Positions 24,899-33,557 are shown, numbered from the stretch's first letter. The stretch is DNA of 64,000 nt from CAZDKK01 sp964603725 (GCA_964603725.1 CAZRWW010000020.1:6404-70403); one strand, 5' to 3'. Numbers and translations are program-made. The notes: a model not told the origin generated them from the sequence alone.

Positions 24899-27121
24899 AT
24901 GGAGCGTCACGCCCCCGGAAACTCATTGCGATACAACGAGTTCAGGCTTCGGGATCGTGTCATCCGACCCGATCTGAACCGCATCGAGCACGGCGGCGAG
25001 TCGGTGCCAGTCGAACCGCGCGTCATGGACGTGCTCGTCTATCTGGCCGAGAACTCCGGGCGGGTGGTCTCGCGCGACGAGCTGCTGGACCGCATCTGGG
25101 GTGAGACGGTGGTGGTCGAGCACGTGCTCACGCGCGCCATCTCGGAGCTGCGCCGGGTCCTGGCCGACGATTCCGAGCGGCCGCTCTTCGTGGAGACGAT
25201 CCGCAAGCGCGGGTACCGGCTGGTGGCGCCCGTCGTGCGGCCGCCGGAGGCGGAGCGGGCCCACGCGTCGGTCGCGGGGCCGCAGCCTGGGCACCCTTCC
25301 GGGGGGCCTCCGGAAGCGCTCCCCGAGAATCGCCCGGAGGCGCCCCCCGCGCAGGGCGGCGCCCAGCAGGAGTCGGCGCGGCGCGATGGCGTCCCCCGGT
25401 CGTCGCTGTGGGGACAGCTCGTCTGGCCGGCGATCGTCGTCCTCGTCGCGGCGCTCGTGTGGAACATCTGGCGGGACCACGCCCCCGGCCAGCGGCCGGT
25501 CGTGCTCGCCGCGACGCCGTTCACCTCCTACGTGGGCGACGAGCGCAATGCCGCCTTCTCGCCCGACGGCACCCGCATCGCGTTCACGTGGGACGGACCG
25601 CAGCGCGACAACAACGACATCTACATCAAGCAGCGCGATACCGAATCGCCCTTGCGGCTGACCGACGACCCGGGCATCGACGACCATGCCGCCTGGTCGC
25701 CGGACGGCAGCACCGTCGCCTTCGTTCGTTGGGACGGTGAAGTCGTGACGATCCGCAGCGTCCCGGCGATCGGCGGCGTTGAGCGGGCGCTTTATCAAGC
25801 GACTTCATGGGTCCCGGGCCTCGACTGGGCCCTGGACGGGCGGCGGATAGTCTTCGCGGAGCGCCCCGACGCCGAAGCCCCCTATCGGCTCCGCGTGCTC
25901 GATCTCGAGACGCTGCAGGCCCAGGACCTCGGCCCGACACCTGTACAGTGCAACGACACCGACCCTTGCGTATCGCCCGACGGACGCACCGTGACATTCA
26001 TCCGCGAGGATCTGGCCTGGCGCCAGCAGATCTGTACGATTCCCTTAGAAGGGAATGCCGAGCCGCATGTGCTGAGCGAGCCGTTCTTGATCATCCGCGG
26101 TCTCGCGTGGCGCAGCGACGGACGGGAGATCATCTTCACCTCGGCCCCCACGGGCCCGGCGAGCCTTTGGTGCCTGTCGCTCGGCACGCGTTCGGTCACC
26201 CCGCTGGTCGTGCGAGACGAATGGGTCGGCAGTCCGAGTTGCCCTCGCCGAGGAGGCGGACTCGTTTACGAGACCTGGCGTTGCCAGTCGAATGTCTGGG
26301 AAGTACGGCTGCAGGCTGATGGCAGCGCGGTGGAGAATCCCGAGCCCCTGATCCAGTCCATGCGCTGGGATGGCCATGCGCGCATCTCTCCCGACGGCGC
26401 GCGCATCGTCTTCGCCTCAGCGCGCAGCGGGAGCGCCGAGCTGTGGGTCTGCCGCCGCGACGGCCGCGAGCTCGTCCGCCTGACCGGGCTGGGGGGACAG
26501 AGCCTGGGGTCGCCGTGCTGGTCGCCCGACAGCAGGTCGATTGCCTACAGCGCCTGCCCGGACGGCTATGCCGCCGTACACGTGATCGATGCGGCCGGGG
26601 GCCGACCGCGGCGCCTGTCGTTGGACCGGTGTCACGAGATCCCTTGCGGCTGGACGAGTGACGGGCCGTGGATCTACTTCGCCACCGACCGCGGAGGGGA
26701 GTGGCAGATCTGGAGGATGCAGCTCGACGGCACGGGCCGCGCGCAGATCACCCAGGGCGGGGCGCTCGAGGGGATGCTCTCGAGCGACGGCCGATGGATC
26801 TATTACATCAAGCCCATGGGTCAAGGAGTCTACCGCACGGCCGTCGCCGGAGGAGCCGAGGAGCAGGTCTGGACAGAGCTGTCGCGCGGCAATCGCACGA
26901 ACTGGACGACCGACGGCACCTGCATCTACTTCTTCGCCCGCCAGGACGGGGGCCCGCAGCTCATGGGCTACGACATCGCGACTGCGGCGGTGCGTTCGCT
27001 GGTGCCGGTGCCGGGCTGGGGCGGGCCCGGAATCGCGGCGGCGCCGGACGGCCAAGCGGTGCTCTACGCGCGCACCGACGACGCGTTGATGGACCTGATG
27101 CTGGTCGAGGGGTTCCGGTGA
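24899..27121 (+). CDS. ToxR/CadC-type transmembrane regulator with periplasmic WD40-like (PD40) propeller
   Basis: 740 residues. ATG 24899 follows GGGAAGG. Residues ~10-112 are an OmpR/ToxR winged helix (VEPRVMDVLVYLAENSGRVVSRDELLDRIWG, LTRAISELRRVL, IRKRGYRLVA). A Pro/Ala linker leads to one membrane helix (residues 174-191). The outer ~550 residues are PD40 blades (AAFSPDGTRIAFTW, AAWSPDGSTVAFVRW, ARISPDGARIVFASA). It should bind DNA from the membrane and sense through the propeller, as in other ToxR-type one-component regulators. The divergent VCBS gene is a plausible target. The usual phospho-receiver is absent. Confidence 0.85.
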   Translation: MERHAPGNSLRYNEFRLRDRVIRPDLNRIEHGGESVPVEPRVMDVLVYLAENSGRVVSRDELLDRIWGETVVVEHVLTRAISELRRVLADDSERPLFVETIRKRGYRLVAPVVRPPEAERAHASVAGPQPGHPSGGPPEALPENRPEAPPAQGGAQQESARRDGVPRSSLWGQLVWPAIVVLVAALVWNIWRDHAPGQRPVVLAATPFTSYVGDERNAAFSPDGTRIAFTWDGPQRDNNDIYIKQRDTESPLRLTDDPGIDDHAAWSPDGSTVAFVRWDGEVVTIRSVPAIGGVERALYQATSWVPGLDWALDGRRIVFAERPDAEAPYRLRVLDLETLQAQDLGPTPVQCNDTDPCVSPDGRTVTFIREDLAWRQQICTIPLEGNAEPHVLSEPFLIIRGLAWRSDGREIIFTSAPTGPASLWCLSLGTRSVTPLVVRDEWVGSPSCPRRGGGLVYETWRCQSNVWEVRLQADGSAVENPEPLIQSMRWDGHARISPDGARIVFASARSGSAELWVCRRDGRELVRLTGLGGQSLGSPCWSPDSRSIAYSACPDGYAAVHVIDAAGGRPRRLSLDRCHEIPCGWTSDGPWIYFATDRGGEWQIWRMQLDGTGRAQITQGGALEGMLSSDGRWIYYIKPMGQGVYRTAVAGGAEEQVWTELSRGNRTNWTTDGTCIYFFARQDGGPQLMGYDIATAAVRSLVPVPGWGGPGIAAAPDGQAVLYARTDDALMDLMLVEGFR

Positions 27122-27185
27122 GGCAGACGGGCGAGCTCGGATTCGCCCCGATGGTCCGGAGCTGCCCCGTGGCCATGGAGTGCCG

Positions 27186-27283
27186 ACCCGTTCACGCTGA
27201 CGATGCCCGACAACCGCTACTGGAGCGCGGGCGAGGAGCTCGGACGAGCGTGGTCCGTGGGGAAGGAGTATCGGGGAGCCTAG
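27186..27283 (+). pseudogene. Unrecognised coding-like remnant
   Basis: In one frame the segment before TAG 27281-27283 reads SADPFTLTMPDNRYWSAG, then EELGRAWSVGKEYRGA. It has GC-rich third positions typical of real genes here, but no start and no upstream continuation. I do not recognise the family. The remainder of the 27122-27337 gap shows nothing. Confidence 0.25.
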
Positions 27284-27337
27284 CTCGGGGATTTCGGTCC
27301 GTCTTCGCCGACAATGTCGGGCGTTGGCCTTCTTGTT

Positions 27338-27604
27338 CTAGATCAGGTCATCGCGGCCGATGATCGACACCTGGATACCCTCTGTGTCCACCTCCATCCG
27401 CCTGGGCCATGCCTCCTCGAAGGTCACGCCGTCGATTGCCGTGAGGACATCGATCCGACGGGGAGCGACGCCGATCTGGAACACGATCCCGGCGGAGCAG
27501 AGATCCTGTTGGGTGAGATCCTGCAGCGGGGCGCCGACAATCATGTATTCAACTCGTTCGTCGTAGAACGCGGACAACATGTCGCGGTAGTCGGGGTTCA
27601 GCAA
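27338..27604 (-). pseudogene. Decayed nucleotidyltransferase-type toxin (DUF6036/AbiEii-like)
   Basis: A TTG at 27604 with GGGAGGGG upstream opens LNPDYRDMLSAFYDERVEYM, then IVGA, the usual start of this family. It then jumps directly to PLQDLTQQDLCSAGIVFQIG, VAPRRIDVLTAIDGVTFEEAW and SIIGRDDLI. The ~40-residue segment carrying the nucleotidyltransferase signature (Y-A-x-x-x-H-G and D-x-D) is deleted in frame, and a TAG replaces the residue before NKKA that normally continues the protein. The active site is therefore missing. In intact members this protein pairs with the small protein encoded just upstream. Confidence 0.6.
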
Positions 27605-27752
27605 GGTCCGCCCCTCCCTTGAAGGCCCAGGCATCCAGCGTGAGCTGCCACATGATCGCCAGTCGTTCTGCCGGTGTGAGGGAACCGTAGTCGGTTCCCG
27701 ACCGCGAGTCGGCGAGTCTGACGACGCGCACTTGGGTATCACGCTTCTTCAT
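27549..27752 (-). CDS. Small partner (antitoxin-like) of the decayed nucleotidyltransferase
   Basis: 67 residues, ATG 27752. Sequence MKKRDTQVRVVRLADSRSG, then SLTPAERLAIMWQLTLDAWAF. Small proteins with a TPAER(L) helix commonly precede DUF6036-type nucleotidyltransferases. The last ~55 bp overlap the 5' end of that gene in another frame, and third-position GC bias switches to the downstream frame inside the overlap. The real C-terminus may thus be short or altered. Antitoxin role is inferred from position only. Confidence 0.45.
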   Translation of the reverse strand: MKKRDTQVRVVRLADSRSGTDYGSLTPAERLAIMWQLTLDAWAFKGGADLAEPRLPRHVVRVLRRTS

Positions 27753-27822
27753 GGTGCGAGAGTAGCACGTCCGCCTGCCGCGCAATACGGCCGGCCTCAT
27801 CGAGGCAGGTCATTTCGCCAGG

Positions 27823-28965
27823 TCACTTCGCGATGATGCCCCCGCCCACCACGAGGTCGCCATCGTAGAAGACCACCGCCTGACCCGGCGCGACGGCGCG
27901 CTGCGGCTCATCGAAGCGGACGACGACGACGGCGGGCCTTCCAGGTGCGGCGGCACCCGGAGGCCCTGCATCATCACCCGGAGGCCCGGCAGCATCGCCC
28001 GGCGCGACGGTATCCGCCGGCGCCACGGTGGCCTCCGCCGGCGCGTGCCGGTAGCGGATGCGCGCCTGGATGCGCAGCGGCTCGCGCAGCTCCGGAATCG
28101 CGATCCAGTTCAGATCGCCGGCCTCCAGATCGGGTCTCAACAGGCGATCGCCCGGACCCACGATGACGGCGTTGCGCTGCTCCTCGATTGCCAACACGTA
28201 CAGGGGCTCGGCGTGGGCGATGTTCAGGCCCCGGCGCTGGCCCACGGTGTAGTGCTCGATGCCGCGGTGCTCGCCGAGTCGACGGCCGCCCTCGTCCAGG
28301 ATCGGCCCCGGCCGCCCTGGACTCGTGAAAAGGGCACCATAGCCTCCCGACACGAAGTCCTGGCTTTCAGGCTTCTCGGCCACCGGAAGGCGCAGATCGG
28401 CGGCCCGCCGGCGGATCTCGACCTTCGTGTGGGACCCGAGGGGCAGCAGCGTCTGCGCCAGCAGCTCTTGCGTGAGCTGGTACAGGAAGTAGGACTGGTC
28501 CTTGGCCCGATCTCTGCCGCAGCGCAGGATGTAGCGACCGCGACCCTCGTCGCGCTCGATGATCGCGTAGTGACCCGTCGCGAAGCGATCGAACGCCACG
28601 CCCATCTCGCGGAGCCGCGCGGGAATCAGCTCGAACTTCATCGCGCGGTTGCAGTGCACGCACGGATTCGGGGTCAGGCCGGCCCTGTACTGGCGGGTGC
28701 ATCGCTCGAGAACGAGCGCGTTGTACTCGCCTGAGAGGTCGAGGACATGGAGCGGGATGCCCAGATGGGCCGCGATCCGCTCGGCCTCGGCCACGTCCTC
28801 GATCTCGCCGGGCCCGTAGCAAGCGTGGCGGCCGGGTTCGCCGGCCAGCGGGCGGCCGTCCCAGATGCGCATGATCGCGCCGATGACATCGTGCCCCGCC
28901 TCCTTGAGGAGGGCCGCCGCCATCGCGGAATCCACGCCGCCGCTCAGAGCCACGACCACGCGCAT
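27823..28965 (-). CDS. mnmA: tRNA-specific 2-thiouridylase MnmA, variant lacking the second catalytic Cys
   Basis: 380 residues from ATG 28965. PP-loop ATPase motif LSGGVDSAMAA (residues 7-17), NPCVHCNRAMKF (Cys102, Cys105), GHYA and YTVGQRRGL identify MnmA, which makes 2-thiouridine at position 34 of Lys/Glu/Gln tRNAs. The second catalytic cysteine normally lies in a [ST]x(Q/G)xICF segment. Here it reads ESQDFVSGG (residues 200-208), with no Cys. Instead Cys49 (HACYGPGE) is present, giving a C49 plus C102-x2-C105 set. A 35-residue Ala/Pro/Gly insert interrupts the C-terminal beta-barrel (around 27930-28040). Family is certain; mechanism is open. Confidence 0.85.
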   Translation of the reverse strand: MRVVVALSGGVDSAMAAALLKEAGHDVIGAIMRIWDGRPLAGEPGRHACYGPGEIEDVAEAERIAAHLGIPLHVLDLSGEYNALVLERCTRQYRAGLTPNPCVHCNRAMKFELIPARLREMGVAFDRFATGHYAIIERDEGRGRYILRCGRDRAKDQSYFLYQLTQELLAQTLLPLGSHTKVEIRRRAADLRLPVAEKPESQDFVSGGYGALFTSPGRPGPILDEGGRRLGEHRGIEHYTVGQRRGLNIAHAEPLYVLAIEEQRNAVIVGPGDRLLRPDLEAGDLNWIAIPELREPLRIQARIRYRHAPAEATVAPADTVAPGDAAGPPGDDAGPPGAAAPGRPAVVVVRFDEPQRAVAPGQAVVFYDGDLVVGGGIIAK

Positions 28966-29140
28966 CGTTTCCGCTCCATCTTCCCCAGCCAATCTCGTAT
29001 CCGACCCCGGTGCCGGCGCCCGATACCCCCGCCCGGATGCCGCCTTCGGCCGGCGGCCCGGAGCAGGCCCGGCGCTCAGTATAGGGCGAGCGCGGCAGCG
29101 GCGTGAGAGGTTCCCTCTTCGCTGCCACGCCGGCTGGTGC

Positions 29141-29193
29141 TAGGATCCTGCAGTCTTGTTGCCGGCCCTCCTGCTCAGCGGCAGGAGGGCCGG
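29141..29193 (+). promoter_or_regulatory. -10-like box and 13-bp perfect hairpin in the leader of the OPT transporter
   Basis: TAGGAT (29141-29146) is a plausible -10 element. It is followed by a perfect inverted repeat: arms 29162-29174 and 29181-29193, 13 bp each, loop TCAGCG. The right arm contains GGAGGG. No T-run follows, so it is not an intrinsic terminator. It lies 34 bp before ATG 29227 and could be a leader hairpin or an operator. Confidence 0.55.
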
Positions 29194-29226
29194 ACCGGCG
29201 CAAGGTGGTCCTTGGAGGGTTCGCGC

Positions 29227-31005
29227 ATGTCGCGTCTGCATCGCTACCTTCCCCCCCTCAACAGCGTTCGGTTTCACATCCTCTTGGGCGCCATCGCCAT
29301 CCTGATCCTCGGCCCCCTGGGCGGCATCACCGCCGCCTACATGAACTTCTCCCTGGGGTTCTTCATCGGGGGACAGGTGCTGGCAGGAATCCTCGGCAGC
29401 GTGGTGACCTACGGCTACGGCTCCGAGGGCAAGCACGGCGCGAACTACATGCAGACGATGGCCGCCTCGGTGGCCAGCCTCTCGGGCATGGCGGTGCTGA
29501 TCCAGGCCATGACCTGGCTCGGGCTACCGGAGCCGGCGGTCTGGAAGCTGGTGCTCTATTTCCTGTGCATCGGCATGTTCGGCGTCGGCGTGGGCATGCT
29601 CTACACGCCGATCCTGGTCGACCGGATGCAGCTCGCGTTCCCGTCGGGCTTCGCGGTCGCCAACATTCTGCGCGCGCTCACCGATCTGCGGATCCTCAAG
29701 ACCTCGATCGCCAAGCTCGGCGGCGGCGCGCTGGCCGGATTCGCCGGCGGGCTGGGCGCGAGCCTGACGGCACCCATCGCCGCCACGGGCTTTTCCTCCT
29801 CCACGCTCGGGGCCGGGATGATCGTCGGCGTGCGGATCGGATTGCCGGCCGCGTTCACCGGCGCGATCGGCCTGTGGCTCACGCCGTGGCTGCGGGCCAA
29901 CGGGTGGCTGGGACCGCACGATCCGTTTCGCAAGATCGCCTTCATCGCGGCGCTCGGCATGATCCTCGGCGCGGCGCTGGTCGACATGTCACTCCTGGCC
30001 GTGTCGGCCGCGCGCAGCTTCAAGGGGTCGCGCGGCAAGGCGTCGCCCCCGGCCGAGGACTGGAAGCGCACCGACAGCCGCATGCTCTGGATCTGGGTCG
30101 CCTTCTGGGCCGCCTGCCTGACCCTGGTCGCCACCGTGCTGCTCCAGCAACCACTCGGCTTCGTGCTCGTCGGCGTCGGGCTGGTCTTCGTCTTCCTCCT
30201 GGTCAACGGGATTTCGCTCGGCATCTCCGACAGCAACCCCATCTCGAGCGCGTTCGTGATCACGGTCTTCATCCTGGCCGCGCTCGGCCTCAAGAGCCCC
30301 ATCATCGGCCTGATGTGCGCCGCGATCCTCCTCGTCTCCACCTCGGTGGGCTGCGACATGCAGCAGGACCGGTCCACCGGCTGGCGGCTGGGGACGAATC
30401 GGGTGAACCAGTTCCGCTACCAGGTCATCGGCGTCACGATGGGCGCCGTCATGAGCGTGCTGTTGGCGCGCCTCTTCATGAAGGCCTACCCGATCCTCTC
30501 GATCAACCAGTACGCCCACCCGGACACGCCCGGGATCGAGAAGTGGCAGTCGGCGATGACCTTCAAGTTCGTCGGCGCCCTGGATGGCCTCGCCCACCCC
30601 AATCCCAAGGTCATGACCGCGCTGGCGCTGGGCATCGGCCTCGGCGTGCTCATCGAGGCGATCCGCAACATCCTGAAGAACCGGGCCGGTTACCGCCGGT
30701 GGACCACGGAAACGCGCCGCGGCCGCGTGACCGGCCTCATCCTCGATTGCAGCCTGCTGGCCAGCCCCTTCGCGTCGTCGTTCGGCGGGTTCGTCGACTT
30801 CCCCGTGGCGGCCTGGTTCGCGGGCGGAAGCCTGATCGCCTCGGTGTCGCAGTGGTTCGCGTCGCACCGCCCGCGCAAACCCGAGGAGAAGGATCTCCCG
30901 GAAGACATGAGCACCGTCTCGCTCGTGGGCGGCGGGCTCATCGCCGGCGACTCGCTGGCGGCGCTGGGGCTGGGCATCCACGGGCTGGTCAGGACGGTGC
31001 TGTGA
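29227..31005 (+). CDS. OPT-family (oligopeptide/metal-chelate) transporter
   Basis: 592 residues with about 14 hydrophobic helices. ATG 29227 has GGAGGG upstream. Diagnostic segments are GCDMQQDRSTGWRLGTNRVN, FPSGFAVANILRALTD, and AAIAATGF-like LTAPIAATGFSSSTLGAGM. OPT proteins import oligopeptides or metal-chelates by proton coupling; the prokaryotic branch has largely unknown substrates. The gene is divergent from mnmA (261-bp gap). It is followed after 76 bp by the exported nucleosidase, in the same direction. Confidence 0.88.
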   Translation: MSRLHRYLPPLNSVRFHILLGAIAILILGPLGGITAAYMNFSLGFFIGGQVLAGILGSVVTYGYGSEGKHGANYMQTMAASVASLSGMAVLIQAMTWLGLPEPAVWKLVLYFLCIGMFGVGVGMLYTPILVDRMQLAFPSGFAVANILRALTDLRILKTSIAKLGGGALAGFAGGLGASLTAPIAATGFSSSTLGAGMIVGVRIGLPAAFTGAIGLWLTPWLRANGWLGPHDPFRKIAFIAALGMILGAALVDMSLLAVSAARSFKGSRGKASPPAEDWKRTDSRMLWIWVAFWAACLTLVATVLLQQPLGFVLVGVGLVFVFLLVNGISLGISDSNPISSAFVITVFILAALGLKSPIIGLMCAAILLVSTSVGCDMQQDRSTGWRLGTNRVNQFRYQVIGVTMGAVMSVLLARLFMKAYPILSINQYAHPDTPGIEKWQSAMTFKFVGALDGLAHPNPKVMTALALGIGLGVLIEAIRNILKNRAGYRRWTTETRRGRVTGLILDCSLLASPFASSFGGFVDFPVAAWFAGGSLIASVSQWFASHRPRKPEEKDLPEDMSTVSLVGGGLIAGDSLAALGLGIHGLVRTVL

Positions 31006-31081
31006 TGCGGATCGAGCGCGGGAGGTTCTCTGTGAGCGGGCGTGAGCGCGGGAAGTCAACCGTGAGCGAGGGCAATCCGTC

Positions 31082-31984
31082 ATGAGCGCAGTTCGCCGCC
31101 GCTGGATCGCGCTCCTGCCGGCGCTGCTGCTGGCCGGCGGAATGTGGCTCGCGCAGGGTGCGCCCGCCGCAGCCGGAGGTTCCCTGGCCGCCTCCCGTGG
31201 CGGGGCGAACGGCGAGCGACCCGTGGCGATTCTCGGAGCGTTCGCCGACGAGACCCGCCCGATCGCGCGCGCCCTGGCCGACCCCGAGACCCTGAGCGTG
31301 CTCGGGCTGCGCTTCGTGCGCGGACGGCTGCATGGCTGCCCGGTGATCCTCGCCGAGACCGGTGTCGGCAAGGTCAACGCGGCGGCCGCGACCGCGCTCC
31401 TCCTGCTGCGCTTCGAGCCGCGCGCGGTCATCTTCACCGGCATCGCCGGAGGGCTCGATCCGGACCTGCATCCCGGCGACATCGTGATCGGCGCCGCGAC
31501 GACGCAGCACGACTTCGTGCACGCCACCGATGACAGCTTGATGCGATTCGCGCCGCGCAATCCCGTGGATGGATCGCGCAATCCCCTCCATCTGCCGGCC
31601 GATGCCGGGCTGCTCGAGGTCGTGCGTCGCGCGGCGGCGGGCACTGAGTTCCTGCCGGTGCGGTCCTCGGCCGGCGAAGGCCCGCCGCGCTGCGTCGCGG
31701 GTCTCATCGCCACGGGGGACGCGTTCGTCGCCTCGGAGCGGGTGAAGCGCGAGCTGCGCGAGAGCCTGCGGGCCGATGCGGTAGAGATGGAGGGCGCCGC
31801 GGTGGCCCAGGTGTGCCATCAGAGCGACACGCCCTGCATCGTGATCCGCAGCCTCAGCGACAGCGCCGACGCGGCGGCCGCGGAGGACCTCGAGCGCTTC
31901 TATGCGGTCGCCGCAGAGAACTCGGCCCGGGTGGTCGGCAGCACGGTCGCGCTGCTGGCCGCGGAACCGGACTCCGGCCGGTGA
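31082..31984 (+). CDS. Exported MTA/SAH nucleosidase-like protein (PNP/UDP family)
   Basis: 300 residues, ATG 31082. Residues 1-32 form a signal peptide (RRRWIALLPALLLAGG...APAAA), unusual for a family that is normally cytoplasmic. The nucleosidase domain has VAILGAFADE (catalytic Glu57 position), GVGKVNAAAATALLL, FTGIAGGLDPDL, DAVEMEGAAVAQV, and IRSLSDSAD with the catalytic-Asp position. It should cleave the ribosyl bond of 5'-methylthioadenosine, S-adenosylhomocysteine or a related nucleoside outside the cytoplasm. The region 31006-31081 has several short GTGAGCG(C) repeats. Confidence 0.82.
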   Translation: MSAVRRRWIALLPALLLAGGMWLAQGAPAAAGGSLAASRGGANGERPVAILGAFADETRPIARALADPETLSVLGLRFVRGRLHGCPVILAETGVGKVNAAAATALLLLRFEPRAVIFTGIAGGLDPDLHPGDIVIGAATTQHDFVHATDDSLMRFAPRNPVDGSRNPLHLPADAGLLEVVRRAAAGTEFLPVRSSAGEGPPRCVAGLIATGDAFVASERVKRELRESLRADAVEMEGAAVAQVCHQSDTPCIVIRSLSDSADAAAAEDLERFYAVAAENSARVVGSTVALLAAEPDSGR

Positions 31985-32068
31985 TGCTCCGTTCGACCCG
32001 TAATCCGCGCAGACTCGGCACGTGTGCCCGGGATGCCGCTTCCCCCGGCCGTGCTAGCATCCTGCCCC

Positions 32069-32224
32069 ATGCGCACACTCATTGTGGCCCTTCTCTCAGC
32101 CTTGCGCGCAGCCCTGAAGTCGCCGGCGCGGCGCTGGCCCGCGAGAACACAGCACTGCGCCAGCAGTTGGCCGCTTACGTGCGGATATCGCAGCGCCTCC
32201 CCAGGTCTGCTGAACGAGCGCCAC
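32069..32224 (+). pseudogene. Integrase-type transposase, N-terminal fragment with frameshift
   Basis: ATG 32069 opens MRTLIVALLSALRAALKS. After a frameshift near 32121 the other frame continues AALARENTALRQQLAAYV and RISQRLPR. This is the standard N-terminus (M-R-x-L...LRxALxSR..L..EN.ALRQQLA) of DDE integrase-domain transposases. It ends by about 32224. The rest of the 31985-32401 gap contains a GTGCTAGCATCCTGC segment before the ATG and the operator-like palindrome before 32402. Confidence 0.65.
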
Positions 32225-32345
32225 CCGAGGCGCACCCTCCACCCGACCTCCTTCCTCTTGTGAGCAAGCCCCGCCCAAGCGACCCTAAACCCTTGAGATC
32301 TAGCTGCTTCCCGGATCTGCTCTGCTGGATATTGACGGGCGTTTC

Positions 32346-32391
32346 GTCATTTGTTATGACATTTGACGATTTAGGTGACGCTGAGCTAACA
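32346..32391 (+). promoter_or_regulatory. Palindrome and possible promoter before the DUF4143 ATPase
   Basis: GTCAT-TTGTT-ATGAC (32346-32360) is a perfect 5-bp inverted repeat in an unusually AT-rich stretch. TTGACG (32363-32368) is a good -35, but the matching -10 at 17 bp, CTAACA (32386-32391), is weak. Could be an operator overlapping a promoter. Confidence 0.35.
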
Positions 32392-32401
32392 GGAGGCTTC
32401 G

Positions 32402-33535
32402 ATGGACGTTCCGCGCGACCTGGATCTGCGCGCTTTGCTCGCCGACAAGTCCCACTTTCTCCTCGGTCCCCGCCAAACAGGGAAGACCTACCTGATCCGC
32501 AACACGCTTCAGGACGCTCGCATCTACGACCTTCTCGATTCCTCCGTCTTCCTCGCCCTCAGTCGCAATCCCGGTCAGCTCGGGGAGGAACTCACCCCTG
32601 AGGACCACCTGGTGGTCATCGACGAGATCCAGCGTCTGCCGGAGCTACTGAGCGAGGTCCATCGGCTCATCGAGTCGCGGGGCACCCGCTTCCTGCTCAC
32701 CGGATCCAGTGCCCGCAAGCTGCGCCGCGGAGGGGTCAATCTGCTGGGTGGCAGGGCGCGCACGCGCCTCCTGCACCCGCTCACATGCCATGAACTGGGC
32801 CGCGAGTTTGATCTTGGGCGCGCGGCAGAGCGTGGCCTGCTGCCCTCAATCTACTTCTCCGACGATCCCGCCGCAGATCTGGAATCCTACGCGGGATCGT
32901 ACCTCCAGCACGAGATTGTGGCCGAGGGCGTCACCCGCAACGTCCCTGCGTTCAGCCGCTTTCTGCGCATTGCGGCGTTGTGCAATGGAACCATCATCAA
33001 CTACACGAACATCGCCAACGACGCGCAGGTGCCAAGAACCACCGTCTACGAGTACTTCGAGATTCTGAAGGACACTCTCATTGTACACGAGCTTCCTGCT
33101 TGGCGAAAGACTTCGAAGAGGAAGCCCCTGGCTTCTTCGAAATTCTACTTCTTCGATGTTGGAGTCGCCGGCGCCCTGCAGGGGCGGGTCTTCAAGCTCG
33201 GGACCCCCGAGTTCGGGCAGGCCTTCGAGACCTACATTCATCATGAGTTGCGCTGCTGCAGCGACTACGCTTCCCGTGAACCTTTGAGCTACTGGAGGTC
33301 AACCTCGGGATTTGAAGTCGATTTCGTCATTGGTGACCACACCGCGATCGAGGTGAAGGCCAAGAGCCACGTGACCGCCAACGACCTCAGGGGACTACGC
33401 GCGCTGGCGGAGGAGAAGAAGCTCAGGAGACTCTTGTGCGTCTGCCTGGAACCTCGCGCTCGGGTGGTCGACGGGATCCGGATACTGCCCTGGGCTACTT
33501 TTGTGGATGCTCTCTGGGCCAATCGATTCGAGTAG
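32402..33535 (+). CDS. AAA ATPase with C-terminal DUF4143 (nuclease-like) domain
   Basis: 377 residues. ATG 32402 with AGGAGG upstream. Walker A LLGPRQTGKTYLI (residues ~20-32), Walker B VVIDEIQRLP, sensor-like LTGSSARKLRRGG, and LHPLTCHELG are typical of this AAA_14 family. A winged-helix-like middle (NDAQVPRTTVYEYFEIL) is followed by FYFFDVGVAGAL and the DUF4143 core with a PD-(D/E)xK-like pattern GFEVDFVIGDHTAIEVKAK. Function of the family is unsettled. Lower GC and less GC-biased codons than neighbours, plus transposase fragments on both sides, point to recent arrival. Confidence 0.88.
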   Translation: MDVPRDLDLRALLADKSHFLLGPRQTGKTYLIRNTLQDARIYDLLDSSVFLALSRNPGQLGEELTPEDHLVVIDEIQRLPELLSEVHRLIESRGTRFLLTGSSARKLRRGGVNLLGGRARTRLLHPLTCHELGREFDLGRAAERGLLPSIYFSDDPAADLESYAGSYLQHEIVAEGVTRNVPAFSRFLRIAALCNGTIINYTNIANDAQVPRTTVYEYFEILKDTLIVHELPAWRKTSKRKPLASSKFYFFDVGVAGALQGRVFKLGTPEFGQAFETYIHHELRCCSDYASREPLSYWRSTSGFEVDFVIGDHTAIEVKAKSHVTANDLRGLRALAEEKKLRRLLCVCLEPRARVVDGIRILPWATFVDALWANRFE

Positions 33536-33557
33536 CGTGATTGGGCGCGCAGCCACC

